64,000 nt of DNA from assembly GCA_003255065.1 (NCBI GenBank), contig QAOA01003799.1, forward strand, positions 744,946-808,945. Direction: 5' to 3'. Positions 37,101 through 49,424 of the stretch are shown in pieces. The notes under the pieces were generated by a model. It was not told where the DNA came from. It saw only the letters and a program-made list of their open reading frames with translations, and made no database searches. Every line of letters begins with the position of its first letter. The stretch's first letter is position 1. The position numbers and the translations under genes are program-made. This DNA comes from Cercis canadensis. Its lineage: Eukaryota; Streptophyta; Magnoliopsida; Fabales; Fabaceae.

Positions 37101-40100
37101 GCTATTTCATTATATGGTTTTAAGGCAGCTAATTTTTTACCTTAACTGGTGTATAAATTTTATGATTTGGTGTATAACTTAATCAATAGCTAACTGCTAA
37201 CACTAGAAGTTTATAGATACCCATGATCATCTCTTGGTTACCGAGATAGAACAAGCCAGTGATAGAAGAACTGACCTGTTAACATTTAATGCATTTGCAC
37301 CTCCTTCAGGCTGGTCCTCAATATCAATATCCAGGGGATTAGGATTCCCCTCCCAGTCTATCTCAGCTGAAACTTTTACCACAGCTGTGTAGCCACAATG
37401 TCTTACAATCACTACGCCTAAAGTAGGAGTATCCTACAAGAACAAAACATGACCTCAGGTCATCAAGGAACCACTTTAGTGAATTATACAGGGCTCATAG
37501 CACTTTTTACTTACATGAACAGTCGCACTCTCATCAGCTGTTATGCCTTTAAGCAAGTTTCTTTGAGCAAGTTCTTCTTCTGACAATCCAAGAACGTGGC
37601 TGCCATCATTTTTGCAGTCTAACTTCACACTCGCGTCACATACATCTCTTGTTACCTTAATAATTAAATCTCCAATTCTTTCTTCATAGGAAGATGGACC
37701 ATTGAAAGAGCTTTGCTTATTGTCTTTAAGACTCTTTATTGCAGAAACAGCTTTAAAGACTGACACGTCGACAAATAAACTGTGAAGAAGAAAGGCTTTC
37801 CTATCTCTAATTTGCCTCTCTTCTGCTGTTTGACAAGGCATTGCAGCTAGAATTGCAAACCCTCTAGCCCACTGTCTGTTGTCATGTTTACCATCTCTGC
37901 CTTGTCCACCCCCATTTCCTCCCCAAATTTCATCTTCCATGGGAAGTGGAGGGAAGACAGATGGATTCTCAGCAACAACTGGAGGCACAACCCATGTGTT
38001 TGCCCGGAAACCATAAGGAAGGTTGCCAAACTGAAATGATGGCACTATAAGTGCAAAAACATCTTGTACAATTAACAGAAGAACTTTTAAAATATATGAT
38101 GAGATGTGCTTACTTTATTATGTTCTGTGAAGGCTTTCATAAGAGCTCTGTAGGCCTGCAAGAAATATTATCATTTATTACTACTAAGGTGTTTTAAGTA
38201 TCAAATCAAATGAAATAGTGAAAACATCCAGGCACATATATAATTCAGACTCAACTAACACTAAAAAGTATTACAAGGAAAAATTAACTGGAAGTACTTT
38301 ATAATAGCAACTGTTAAGAAATGATAATCAGTTTAAACTTACAGCATCAAACACCCTGCTTATCTGCTGGACAAGACCAACCAAAGTATGACTCAAAAGA
38401 ATACGTTTTCCAGCAGGATAAAATCCTTTTCTAGAAGCAACAATTGTTGTCGGCTTTCCACTGCAAACCCTAACCTGCACATACCATATGCACAACAATC
38501 TCAGATTGAAGATATATTAGTCTGCCAAAGCTTGTTCAGGAGAAAATTGCAATACTATACGGCCATCCAGACAAACAAGAACTGAGAGATTTAAATCATT
38601 AACACAATAATCCTCACATCAATCTGAAAGAAATCATCTTCTGTCTTATCCTCAAGGAATGGACGAGTTGATCTTCGTATGTCTGAAAAAGAAACAAGAG
38701 TATGTTAAGAAAAACTGCTTTATGTTCTTTTAATTTTCTTTTGTTTGCATTTTTGTTCAATTTATTATTAAGCATTAAGCTTACTCTTAATAAACATTTT
38801 CTTCTATGAAATCAACTAGTATTTAGGCTTGCTAAACTCCCTAGAAACAAACTACAATTTATAGCAAAACAGATTGTATTGTCTAGCTAACGCTCAATGC
38901 TAGATGTCTTACTGACCACACCTTTGTAAATATTCCATCTGCCTAGATATAAATTCCAAGAAACACAAGCAGCAAGAGCGAAATTGATATTCGGAAAGAA
39001 CAAAGTACCCTGTAGCAAATTGCAACCCCAAAATCCAACAGCTTAACTTTCTTCGGTTGATTGAACGTTGCAACTTGTTGCAGTGTAGTTTCTTTCTTGT
39101 TTGGTAAATGAATTATGATTTTCAAACACACAGAAAAAATACTCCAAGTAATCATAGAGTAGTTGTTACAGGAGTTTACAGGAGGAAGTACACTTCTACA
39201 TTTCAAGATACAGATTACAGGCATTCACAAGCAAAACGAACGCATTTCCAAATGCAAATTGTGTGGAAAAACTAAAAGAAAAAGGAAAATGTAGAGAAAA
39301 AACTCACAATGAACGGGAGGCGTAAGATGCGAAAACGAAAAGAAGTCGTAAAACTGTCCCAGTCTCGGTGGTGGATACATCGAGATGTCCATGTCCGCTT
39401 TCTCCGACTTGTCCATTTTTCCACCACCACCGCCTTTCTGCACCGCTTCATTGCTCGAATCCGATCCATTGTCTGAACTCGGACTCAGAGACGGTTCGGT
39501 CTCAGTCGAACCGGACTCTTTGGTACCAGTAGGTTCTTTGGTGTTGGATTTACCGGCCGGCTTTCCGGAGAAGCCGAAGGAGGTGGTGCAGGCGACGATA
39601 TCGAGGAGTCGCCGAATGTGAGCGAAGGCGAGCTCTTCCGTGTATTCCTCTGAAAAAGAAAAAATGTGAGTACAGGACTGATATTGAAGTGCGGGTTCAG
39701 GTTTATAGAGTAGAACGCTGGGAGATTTCGACCGTTGGATCGGCGAATTAGCGTTTTACCTTCGACGATGGAGAGTTGGCAGGGTTTCAGAGAGACGATC
39801 TCCACTGAATCTTTCAGCCGCGCACCTCGCACCTGTTCAATATTAGAGGGACACAGTTAAACCGTTTTGTTCGTTAATGTAGTTGATGATCTGGTGGGAA
39901 ATAGAGAAGTCACATATGGCGTGTGTTCTCCGCTACCAGGGCTATTCTGGCCCAATATTTTTTTTTGTTATTTAGGAGCTAAAAAACATAATTTGTGGGC
40001 CGACATAGCTCCGTGAAGGAGGCCGAAAAAATTTGTGGGCCATCTATATTGTTTTATATGATAATAATAAAATATCACATTTTAATAAGTATAATTGTCA

Positions 40101-42497
40101 AATAAAAAAAAAACTCGCGAAGAAACCACATAGTCTAACAATATGCCCATTTTATGCTTAATCACCCAACTCATCAAATTTTGTTATTTTCTTCTGAAAA
40201 CAAAATGGCAAACGAAACGGTAATTAGGATTTAAATCTAGTCCTTTGCCTTAAAAAATAACGTGGAAATTTGTAGAGTATGAGAACTACCAACAAATAAT
40301 TTATCGTGTGCTTTTCTAGCCAAGCATTTCATGTGTTTTTGCAAACATGTATAAAAGAATGCAATTATTTATAGAGTTTTTATTACTCATGTATTTTAAT
40401 TTTATATGATTTCATATTTACATTTATCAATTATTTTATAATTTTAACTGAATCACTCAATTTTTTTTTTTAATAACCCAGATTTAATTAGAGCCTACAC
40501 TAATATAAAATAATATAAAACTAACTAATGGTAGAGCTAGCATAAAAATTTTGAAGACTAATTATTAAACATGTATTATCTTTAAAAAAAATTGGGAGGG
40601 CTACAGCCCCAACCATAGATGAGATCTGCCTCTAAAATTAAGATATAATGGATGTATTTGATTCTATTTTTGTTTTTGAAAATTATGTTTAAAAATTGTT
40701 CTGCAAAATAAAAGTAGAAAAAAATCTGTTTGTAATTATCATTGTGCCATTAATAAAAATAACATGTTCTACGTCTTTTACTTGTTTTGAGAACAAAAAT
40801 AGATTTCTCTTATTTTTATTTTCTTGTTTTTAGAACATTGTTTTGAGAATAAATTTTTAAAATATGTAAACAAAAACAACTCTATCAAACAAGTTATTTT
40901 ATTTTATTTTTTTAAAAAACAAAAAATACTTTTTAAAAATTGAAATCAAACCGACTCAATATTTCTTTTAAAACCCGCCAAAAAGAGTGGGCCATGGGTT
41001 CAAAAGTACCTCGTGTGACAAGGAGAAGTTAGTCAAGTGACATGTCTCGACGTGAACCCCTAAAAGCTTTCTCACATCTAAGATCCTGTCCGTAGTGATA
41101 CCCTGTCCATCCCCACCGCAAAAACAAAATCTTGTTAGCAAAAATTAGAATAAGAAATAACAACATAAAATAATATGTTCATCGAAAAGGAGTTAGATTG
41201 TAAAATGAATGAGAGGGGGGAGACCACTCTATTTTTGGATGAATTTGGTTTGGGAAAAATTTTACACATACTAAATAATAATAAATTCATGAATAACATA
41301 GCTCATCTCCCAACATCATTGAATGATATTAAAAAATTCAAATTATAAATTTAACATGCAATGATAATCATGTATTTTTTGTGCTAATTTAATTCTAATG
41401 TTTACTCTTTTCATGATTAGTTAAAAACGAAAAAATTGTATTTGTGCAGAAAAGGAGAAGAATGCGTGTTTGTGCAGCCATAATTGTATTGTTAAAAGTT
41501 TGTATAATAATGTACGTGTCATAAGCATTTTAGTTTAACTTAAACTATTCCATTATGAGCAAACCAACAAAAAAAAAATCTAAAATTGGTTCATACCTTA
41601 AGGGTCACTTGTGAGTCATCCGGTGTCTCCACATTAATTTCAATAACCGTAGGTAAAACTGCAATGGATAATGTAATTCAGATAAGAAGCAATCTATCAA
41701 GGCTAAGAGAAATAAGCCTCTTTTTTTTTGGTAAGAAATCATGAGAAGCATTGAAAATGAAGACGGGAATTGGTTCGGCTGCACAAATGACAACTAGAAC
41801 AGATTTTTGGGTTTGAATTTTCTTAATTGGCAATTCGCACCCAACAAAAAAAAAAAAAAAAAAAANAAAAAAAAAAAAAAAAAAAAAAAAAAACTGGTAA
41901 TGCAAGCAGAACATGTACTGAAAAGTAAATGCACCCAATCAAAAACTAGCACAGTTTCCATTCTCAAATTAAATATAGAATAGAATATGAAGCTCAAGAT
42001 AGCTAGATAGTTTTGCAATTCAAGTCACATTCGCAGAGGTTGGAAATTTGAAGAAACAAAGATGAACTGGAATGGATAAGATAATAAACAACTTATCAAG
42101 TGAAAGATAGCAACAAGTTTGACTGCACAAAAGATAAGTACAGTACATTTTTGTGTTTGAATTTTCTTTGCTGGTAATGCAAGCAGAAAATGAACATGCA
42201 CCAACTAAAACTATGCTGAAAACAGAGCTCACATGCTTTCTATAGCAAAGTTTCCAATTTCAATTCAAACATAAAAGAGGAGATGAAGCTCATAATGATT
42301 TGTAATTGTAACTTATCTTAGAAACCAATTGAGGTTGGAGCTTGGGAAGTAACAAAGAAGAATTAGAATGGATAAGAGAGGGAAGGGAGAAGAAAGAGGG
42401 GTAGCAGATAGCAAACAGAATATCAACCTTTCTCTTCCTTTTTCTTCTTGTCTCCCTTAGCTTTGTGAGGCTTGGTCTTTCCAGTTTTTGGGGCCAT
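28195..42497 (-). CDS. REC/TSS family protein (CLU domain plus TPR), 23 exons
   Basis: The product belongs to the plant CLU-related REDUCED CHLOROPLAST COVERAGE/TSS family. These are cytosolic and nuclear proteins that set the cell fraction occupied by chloroplasts. Exons: 42497..42428, 41658..41597, 41102..41010, 39832..39760, 39649..39308, 38682..38618, 38474..38343, 38155..38114, 38030..37515, 37433..37276, 36932..36416, 36208..36146, 36063..35962, 35048..34728, 34646..34554, 34457..34356, 34274..34170, 33126..32993, 32264..32081, 31385..31254, 31162..31050, 30678..30600, 30477..28195. Total 5781 nt, 1926 aa, all phases closed. The N-terminus is MAPKTGKTK plus a Lys-rich run and a CLU-N ubiquitin-like part (exons 2-5). 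The CLU core is at about residues 294-750 ([24 protein letters not shown]). TPR repeats lie at about 880-1100. A long acidic, disordered tail ends [17 protein letters not shown]. Which of REC1, REC2/TSS or REC3 is the ortholog was not resolved. Confidence 0.93.
28440..28690 (-). repeat. Three near-identical 72-81-bp coding repeats in REC/TSS tail
   Basis: The core [16 protein letters not shown] occurs three times in a row in the last coding exon (one copy has DIENKNE). The spacers are in frame (TSPTSSSD or TSSSD). DNA identity is very high, implying recent expansion or unequal exchange. Confidence 0.95.
33349..33818. repeat. 235-bp tandem duplication in REC/TSS intron 17
   Basis: The sequence beginning ATGGATTACACTTTTTATCT at 33351 recurs at 33586, and similarity continues through to AAGATTTAAGGAGA in both copies. 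Differences are few (for example TTGTTTACAG versus TTCTTTACAG). No N separates the copies, so unlike the scars this is probably a true tandem duplication. Confidence 0.9.
40641..40975. mobile_element. Possible MITE in REC/TSS intron 3
   Basis: An AT-rich block opening TGTATTTGATTCTATTTTTG and closing AAAAATTGAAATCAAAC, whose ends are weak inverted repeats. Non-coding. It could equally be simple AT-rich intron. Confidence 0.3.
41845..41893. repeat. Long poly-A tract with N in REC/TSS intron 1
   Basis: A run of about 48 A with one N at 41866. The length is uncertain in the assembly. Confidence 0.85.
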
Positions 42498-45175
42498 TGC
42501 ACTTCAGCAAAGCTCTCTGATTGATTTGGTTTTGAAATTTAACTTCAGTGTCCCTTTTCTAATTGGACGGGAATAACTATGAACCAATAATTGATTTTAT
42601 CGAATCTGCATGCGAAGTGTGAATACAGTTCTCCGTCCTAACACTCTGGAGGTATCTTAGTGAACAAACAGAAAGGCACGAGAATCTGGGAATAATCTGT
42701 GAGATTTAAACTGGCTCAACGAGCAAAATGAGAGAAAATACAATAACAAAAAAGAGGAATTTGAACCCAAAAGGGAAACTATCCAAGAAGCTAGAGAAGA
42801 ACTAAAAGTTGCAAGTGATGATTCTTCCTTTTTATCTTTTAAATGGAAATATATAAGATTACAAAGAATGGTAGCTGAGGAAGCGAAGAAGGAGCTTTTA
42901 GAATATGGCAGAGAATGAGATTGGGAAAGGGATAGAGTGGTAAAAGGAAGTTAATTCAATAGAAATGGCTATGGAATTCTGAAGCATAATTATGAACCAA
43001 GTGAAAGTGTAGCTGGGGTCACAAAGGAAAGTGGGGGAAGAGATTATGAGAGAGAAAAACAGAGGAAAATAGAGAGTGGATAGGATAAGGTAAGCCAAAT
43101 CTTGCCCTTATACACACGCATAGAGAGAATGTAAGGCTAGCGATTTCGGGCCTCACATTTTTATTTGACACCTCATCGCCCAGCGTCTTCTGCCTCTTTC
43201 TTTCTCAATCTTTTCCATGTCTCATAGTCTGTAAGAACGTTATTGGAAAGTGGAAGCACTTGATTACAGGGTTATTATCGTCTTCCTCTCTGGGATTGGT
43301 CTAGCACCGCCAAGTAACCACCAATAAGAGCAAACCACGTATGTGCATGTATACTAATTGTAAAACTTGTTAGTTCCCTTTTAGGATTATCAGCATATTA
43401 ACTAATTGATCTAATTCATATGTTTGTGTGTGACTATAGTGACTTGTATGCATGCTTTGGTCCAATTTTTATGTGAAAATTTTGAATTCTATATATTTGA
43501 TATTGGGATATCTCATTTATAATTTGAAGAAGATACGCATCAAGTATCTCTAATGTTTAATGCTACAACTTAGCGAGGAAAAAAAATAAAAAGATGGATT
43601 TTTTGGCTTCTAAAACAGATAATAGTGAGCTTTCACAGAATCAGCCCAGAGAATGCTCCATCGCCACTAAGGTGGATTTTCCAGTAATAGAACTTTCCCT
43701 TTTGACCATGGAGTGAGCTAATTGATTTCCCTTCCAATAAATTATGCTGTTATGCAGTAACTTTCTGATCCATTAATCCATTTGAGGCAGACACATAAAT
43801 GCTCAGCTTAGCTAGGAAAACTATGCTGGGGAAAGATCATGATACCTTGGAGATGTTGATTTATTAACTTTTGAAACAAAGTAAAATGAGCTCTAATTTT
43901 CTTTTCATAGCATACTATTATAAAAGAAAAACACCACAGTCCTCTGAAAGTTCAAAAGAAATGACCTTTTTTCAAAAAAAAAAAAAAAACAAATTGTAAC
44001 AACAACAAGATGCAGATGCTGATCTATCATAACGAAAATTCAAAGGCTACAAAACAAAAGGCTCGTGCTTACAGAAAAAGGAACAAACTTATCATTGAAA
44101 ACAGCATGAACATTCCATACAAATAATTGGAGTGTGTATATTGACAGAAGTGCATAGTATCTAGCCGTGATATGTAAATTTAATATCCCACATAACTCTC
44201 GACGGAAGAGACATGTGGTTGTTGAGCTTTTTCCCATCAACATGTGGTGGAAATAATGCATTGTCTTTGCAGGGCAGAGAATCCAGAGATACATTGCAAG
44301 GAAGGAGAAAGTTGTTTTGCCCTTATCATTTGTGACTCACTTTCACAGTTCCATTTCCATAACATAGATTTGGACCGTAGAGCCTTTCTTTCTTTCTATT
44401 CCTCTTTTGACTTTTCACCTTGATAGTCTTCCACTCTTCTTCCTAAATTAAGAAACAAACTTACAAAAAACGGTGAAACGGTTACCTGAATCAGCTCTTT
44501 CATCTCAACTGCGGCATATTAACTCCTCATCTTGGTTGAAGTAAGATGCATTTATTTGAATGAAACTAAACCAATGAAGAACTATTAATGTTTTGACGCT
44601 AAGTTTCACATGGAATATGCATCTGCTGGGAAATATAAAGAAGTCCTGATAACTCTGTAAGCTCGCCTACCAACGAAGAGGGTCAAATCCTTGGCTTAAT
44701 ATCCTCAATATCCATGCATTCAGTTCCCTTTCATTTGTCACAGAAGTTGAACCCTTAAGTCCAAATACAAATCAAGTTCCCTTTTAATTGAATCACATTG
44801 AGCAACACAGTTCAATAGAGTTTCATACTTTAAGAACTGAAGCCACAAGTGTGATTGTTATTTTGGTCAAGAAGAACTCTAGCTGGCTACTTCGTTCCCT
44901 TTTCTGGGTATTGTTGAGAATTTGACTTTCTTTAATTCACTGGTTTTTGACATTTTGCGTATCGTTTGTGGTTCAGAAAAAGAGAAAGAGAACAAGAACA
45001 ATTACTATAAATGGAAGCAATTTCCAGCCAGAATCCAGAAAGATTGCTACAGAGCTAATATTTATATTTGCTTTTGATAAAATCAACCATACTGCATTCA
45101 AAGGAATAATAAATTGATAATTTATAGACTATTTTACATCCAAACTTACAATTACGCATATCCCAACTGAAAAGT
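42498..45175. other. REC/TSS 5' flank and intergenic region
   Basis: The first several hundred bases are the 5' flank of REC/TSS, AG/CT-rich near 42850-43200. The rest has no supported gene. Short ORFs here show no family features. Confidence 0.4.
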
Positions 45176-45612
45176 TCAAGATTTTGGTTCACTAGGAAAA
45201 GTTATAATGAGAAAGACACAAAAGGGAACCACTAAAAAAGCTGCAAGCTTTAGCAGTTGCTCGCTCTCTGGTGTTACCACTCCAATCCTTGACCAGTCTC
45301 CACTGTACCTGAAAAAAGTTTGAAAATATTCTCATCTCAGGAAGATTCAGAAATTTTTTGATAACTTCATAAGAAAGAAGGAAAGAAAGCTTACCCAGCA
45401 TCAATGAATCCCAATCCGAATACGGCAATGGCAGTGCGAGAAAGAGTTGATTTCGAAACTCCCAGTGGAAAAACCGATTGATGATGGGTTTTGGTGCTCT
45501 CCTGCGAATCCCTCCTTTTGGCCAATGTTTTACCAAATCTTGTGCCATTTTTCTTCAAAGGTAGATAAGGGGTGAGGCTGATAAGGATAGAGCTCCTTCC
45601 CGTGACTAGCAT
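45176..45612 (-). CDS. Small chloroplast-type single-pass membrane protein (DUF7887-like)
   Basis: Two exons, 45612..45395 and 45308..45176, give 351 nt and 116 aa. The N-terminal ~50 residues are basic and Ser/Thr-rich with no acidic cluster, as in a chloroplast transit peptide. Then follow AIAVFGLGFIDAGYSGDWSRIG and VVTPESEQLLKLAAF. One hydrophobic helix (LAAFLVVPFCVFLIITF) is followed by a short polar end (PSEPKS). The FGLGF-DAGYSGDWSRIG block is what I recall from a conserved small plant plastid protein family of unknown function; the DUF7887 name is from memory and less certain. It is transcribed divergently from NUP43 with 221 bp between start codons. Confidence 0.75.
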
Positions 45613-45833
45613 TGTCTCTCAGCCTGGCTTAGCCATTGACTTTCACAGCCAACTCACAGTTTGAGGTAAGCACAAGGTCCAATGGACACGTCAGAAGGGT
45701 AACATCGTAATCTGGTTTATGGTAGTTTTAACTAAATGTTAGGGGTATTTAAGTAATACAATCCAAATCCCAATTTCCCACCTTTTCGATCCCTTTCCCT
45801 ACCTTCTGAGGAAAAACCCTCCAAACCCTGGTA
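45613..45833. promoter_or_regulatory. Short bidirectional promoter region
   Basis: Only 221 bp separate the start codons of the small membrane protein (-) and NUP43 (+), so both promoters and both 5' UTRs must share this segment. No clear TATA box was seen on either strand, as is common for housekeeping pairs. Confidence 0.6.
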
Positions 45834-48183
45834 ATGGCGGTCACTGCACTTTCTGAACGTCCAGAAATTCACCGGCTCCCCCAATATAAATACGTTGATG
45901 CAGTTCGTTGGCTCCCACCGTTATCAGCGTTTGATCGATTTGCTGTTCTCGCTTTGTTTGACTCCGATTCTGATGCTTCTTCCATTGAAATCCACTCCTT
46001 TCAACCAAACCCAGTAGCCTTAGCACCCCATTCTTCATGGGTCTTGCCTTCCAGAGTCTCCTCCCTCAAAACCTCACAGTTCCGTCAGAAACCCATTATT
46101 GTCGCCTCCACTTCCGCGGGCTCTTTGCACTTTCTGTTCTCTGATCCCGCAGACGCATCACTGGAATCAGAGGTTTCAGTCCCGGAGAATGCACTGCATT
46201 CGGTGCCCATTTCATGCGTTGATTTAATGGATGGTGGGGTGGAGTGTGTTAGTGTCGGGGAAGATGGCAGGGTCAATTTGGTGGCTATTGGGGATTCAAG
46301 TTTGACTCCTCGTCGGGTTTTCGATAGCAGTGGACTGGTGTCGTACACGGCAGCTAAATGGGCATCACCAATGGAGTTTGCCACTGGTGGATATGGGTTT
46401 AGTCTTCAGTGGTGGGACCAGAGAAAGCCCGGCGGTCCAGCTTCTCAGTTTAAGGGTAACTGGTGAGCAAATTATTCAGTGAGTAATTATTTGAATGAGT
46501 TGAACCTATGAGAGTTATTTGACTTATCCCAAACCGGTTGCATTTCAATTTCTGTTTACGGTCTTTTTGTACTCTTTGTATATTGATTCTTTCGTGAACG
46601 GGTTTTTTGCTTGCATATAAAATCACTTGGGAGTCATTTAAACGGAACATTTGTAGGGAAACAATCATAAACTTGAGGAGGCATATTCCTGATGTCATTA
46701 TTATTTCTAGAAATTTGAAAGTTGCTACCTTTCTTATCGAACATGTCTAAGATTTACTAGTTCAAAACCACCAAATGCGTGGGTATGGCATACCTATAGA
46801 AACAAATCATGCCCTATTGAAAATCTGCCATTGTTAACTGATGTTTGCGCAGATTTTTACCATGTGATGATGTTGCAGGCCTCAAAAAATGACTCCTGGG
46901 ATTGTGCACTCTATCGACATTCATCCATCACGAAAGCACACTTGCCTAGTAAGATGGCTACCCCACTTTTCCTCATTTCATGTTATATCAGTTATCTAAA
47001 CTGATTTGTACAAGTCAGTAATTGTCTTTTGTGAACTTCCTTATTAGTCAGATAAGAACTGGGAGCATTATTTTTTACCCCCGCCAGTAGTTAATACAAG
47101 TCACTATCTGCACATGTGATTGTTGCTCTCTCCCTTGCTGCTTTGTAGTCCTCACTTTCCTTTTCATTGTCTTTCCATACACAAGTCTTTGATAATACCA
47201 TGTGGTAATGAGTGGTCTTTTTCATGATGTGATGAATTGTCAAATTAAATGTTTACCAACTCCTCTAGTAGATATCTTTGTCTTCCAAAGGTACAATGTT
47301 GCTGAGGTAAAGTTGAGATCATGAATGATATCATGCCAGGACAACTATGAATTGTGTCTATGATAACATTGCTATGTTCCATTTATCATTTAACAAACTT
47401 TAATGCCAGTTTTTTCGTTAACTGATGGTTTGAAAAATACTCACTTCTTTAACTTGTATATTTATGACGTTCCTGGTATTTTCAGGCAGGTGGCTCCTTA
47501 GGTACTGTTTTTGCCTGGGATCTTAGGTGGCAACAACAGCCAATCATTCTTTCTGGGGAAGGGGCAGGGGCTGGCAACACCGGAATCCAGTCAATATCTG
47601 AAAGTGAGGTTTGGGAGGTTCAGTATGATCCATGTATAAAGCATAGCGCCACATCTTCCCGGATCTTACCTGCCATGATCTGCTCTGAGGATGGAATTCT
47701 TGCAGTAATTGAGCAAGGTATATATGTTAGATGCAACATGTTAGAATCCCAATTGATCGGGAATAAAAATCCTTTACATTATTGTATCTATTAAATAGTG
47801 GAGTGTGTTATGACGAAAAAGTTATAGCTGTTCAATGTGGGATAGATTTGGTACACTCATCGTGTGCATTTACACTGCGTAGGTGAGGAGCCTATTGAGC
47901 TGTTGGCTGAACCTAGTGCAATCAATAGCTTTGATATTGACCGACATTATCCATCGGTAAGTGGACGCAACTTATATGGTGTGTGTCACGCTGAACTGTT
48001 TAATGATGTTGTTTTGGTAGCTTGGCTGTGTTTCTGGCCAAACGGTTTATTTTTATTTTTACAAACAAAATAAAAAAAAAGTTGGACGTATGAAGTTCCT
48101 TTTTGATGATTTAATCAATTGCCATGCAGGATGTGATATGTAGTTTGGAGTGGGAAGCAATAGCCATCTTGACTAGACAATAA
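45834..48183 (+). CDS. NUP43: Nuclear pore complex protein NUP43 (WD40)
   Basis: This is a WD40 beta-propeller subunit of the outer-ring NUP107-160 complex at the nuclear pore. Exons: 45834..46462, 46879..46948, 47486..47717, 47883..47956, 48130..48183; 1059 nt, 352 aa, near the expected plant length. Visible features: the start MAVTALSERPEIHRLPQYKYVDAVRWLPP, repeat blades with GEDGRVNL, FATGGYGFSLQWWDQRKPG, HSIDIHPSRKHTCLAGGSLGTVFAWDLRW, EVWEVQYDP and ICSEDGILAV, and the end DVICSLEWEAIAILTRQ. All splice sites are GT/AG. The upstream neighbour is head-to-head. Confidence 0.93.
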
Positions 48184-49424
48184 TATTCAGAATCTGACCT
48201 GTTGGTGGCTCAGAGTTCTGATATAAATGTTATAGGTTTTCGTAAGTTATGTATCAAAAAATGGACTTTTCTTCATACAGATGCTGATGTATGCCACAAT
48301 TTGCTGTTCTATTTGTTAAGGGTTTATAGGTTTTGGGATTGTACGATATGTAGCAGAAGGTGTAATGTTTCTTGAGAGGCACTAATTGGATGATTGCAAT
48401 TGCCTGTTTAACTTCTAACCATAAACTATCCGGGAACTTGGGATCTGAATGTGATGGCATTATACATCATCTTGATGCCTGTGCTGATTAAGGATCCAAA
48501 TCATGTAAATGAACACAGTTGATATGGTAAAAAAAAAAAAAACAGTTGGAAGCCCTTGTTGTAACAACGCTTTCATGCTCATTTCATTTCATTAAAGTGC
48601 AAGCCCCACAACAAATTTATGAAGGATCTATATGTGGTACTATATTAGAAATTAAGACAGTAAATGATTTTGCATATTTTTGCAACTGTTTTATTTTTGA
48701 TATTGTTAGTTTTTAGTAAACAACTTGATATAAAAGAAATTGAGAGGATAGTTTTAAGATTCTAAAATTTAGAACAAAAGATCATGAAGTGCTAAAAGGA
48801 TAAAATTTTGTTATGTACTTATTCTATTCACATTTGTGATTATCATATTCAAATATAAAAAAAATAATTATATATATAAATAAATGACCTTTTTCACATA
48901 CCAAAGAGATATGTGATACTTTTTTAGTATAGTAGAATCACTCATAAATAAAATAATTATATAACACTTGAAAATTTTATCCTTTTTAACACTTTTTAGT
49001 ATTTTCTTTCAGATTCTAGAACCGTTGAGGAGTAAACTTAAGAAAATTTTAACTTTCTATATCTCATTTTTTGCCTGAATGTAATTTAAAACAGCAGTCC
49101 TCACTCCTCATTCCTCAAGAGTACCCACACTGAATTGGTACTGCTGAGCTTCTCAAACGGCTTAGAGTGTAGTGCATACTAAAGGATAATTGCTCCAAAT
49201 AAACTAACAAAACGATTCCAAGGCCCAAAAAGAACAAAAACAAAAAAAAGGCTAGTTAATCCATGGCCCTGCGTGTACATCGCAGGCCATGCAGACGCAA
49301 CGTCCTTACCCGTCAATAGACGAAAAGATTGAGGTTTGGGAACTTCCCCCGCCTTTATCCACAAGTTTTTCTGCTCCAAAAGCATAGCAGAACGACCAAG
49401 GAACAACACAAGTAGCTTGAAACG
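48184..49424. other. NUP43 3' flank and bL35c 5' flank
   Basis: No gene is supported. The middle part contains the inverted-repeat element listed separately; the last 300 bp are the bL35c promoter region. Confidence 0.4.
48789..49003. mobile_element. MITE-like inverted-repeat element
   Basis: The left end AAGTGCTAAAAGGATAAAATTTT pairs with the right end AAAATTTTATCCTTTTTAACACTTTTTAG as an inverted repeat of about 22-25 bp. The interior is AT-rich and non-coding. It lies between NUP43 and bL35c. TSD not established. Confidence 0.6.

Noticed and set aside
45192-45394. Unspliced reading of the small membrane protein ending HYNFS
   Set aside because: That frame skips the intron signal; splicing restores GYSGDWSRIG and a longer end (PSEPKS) with correct phase.
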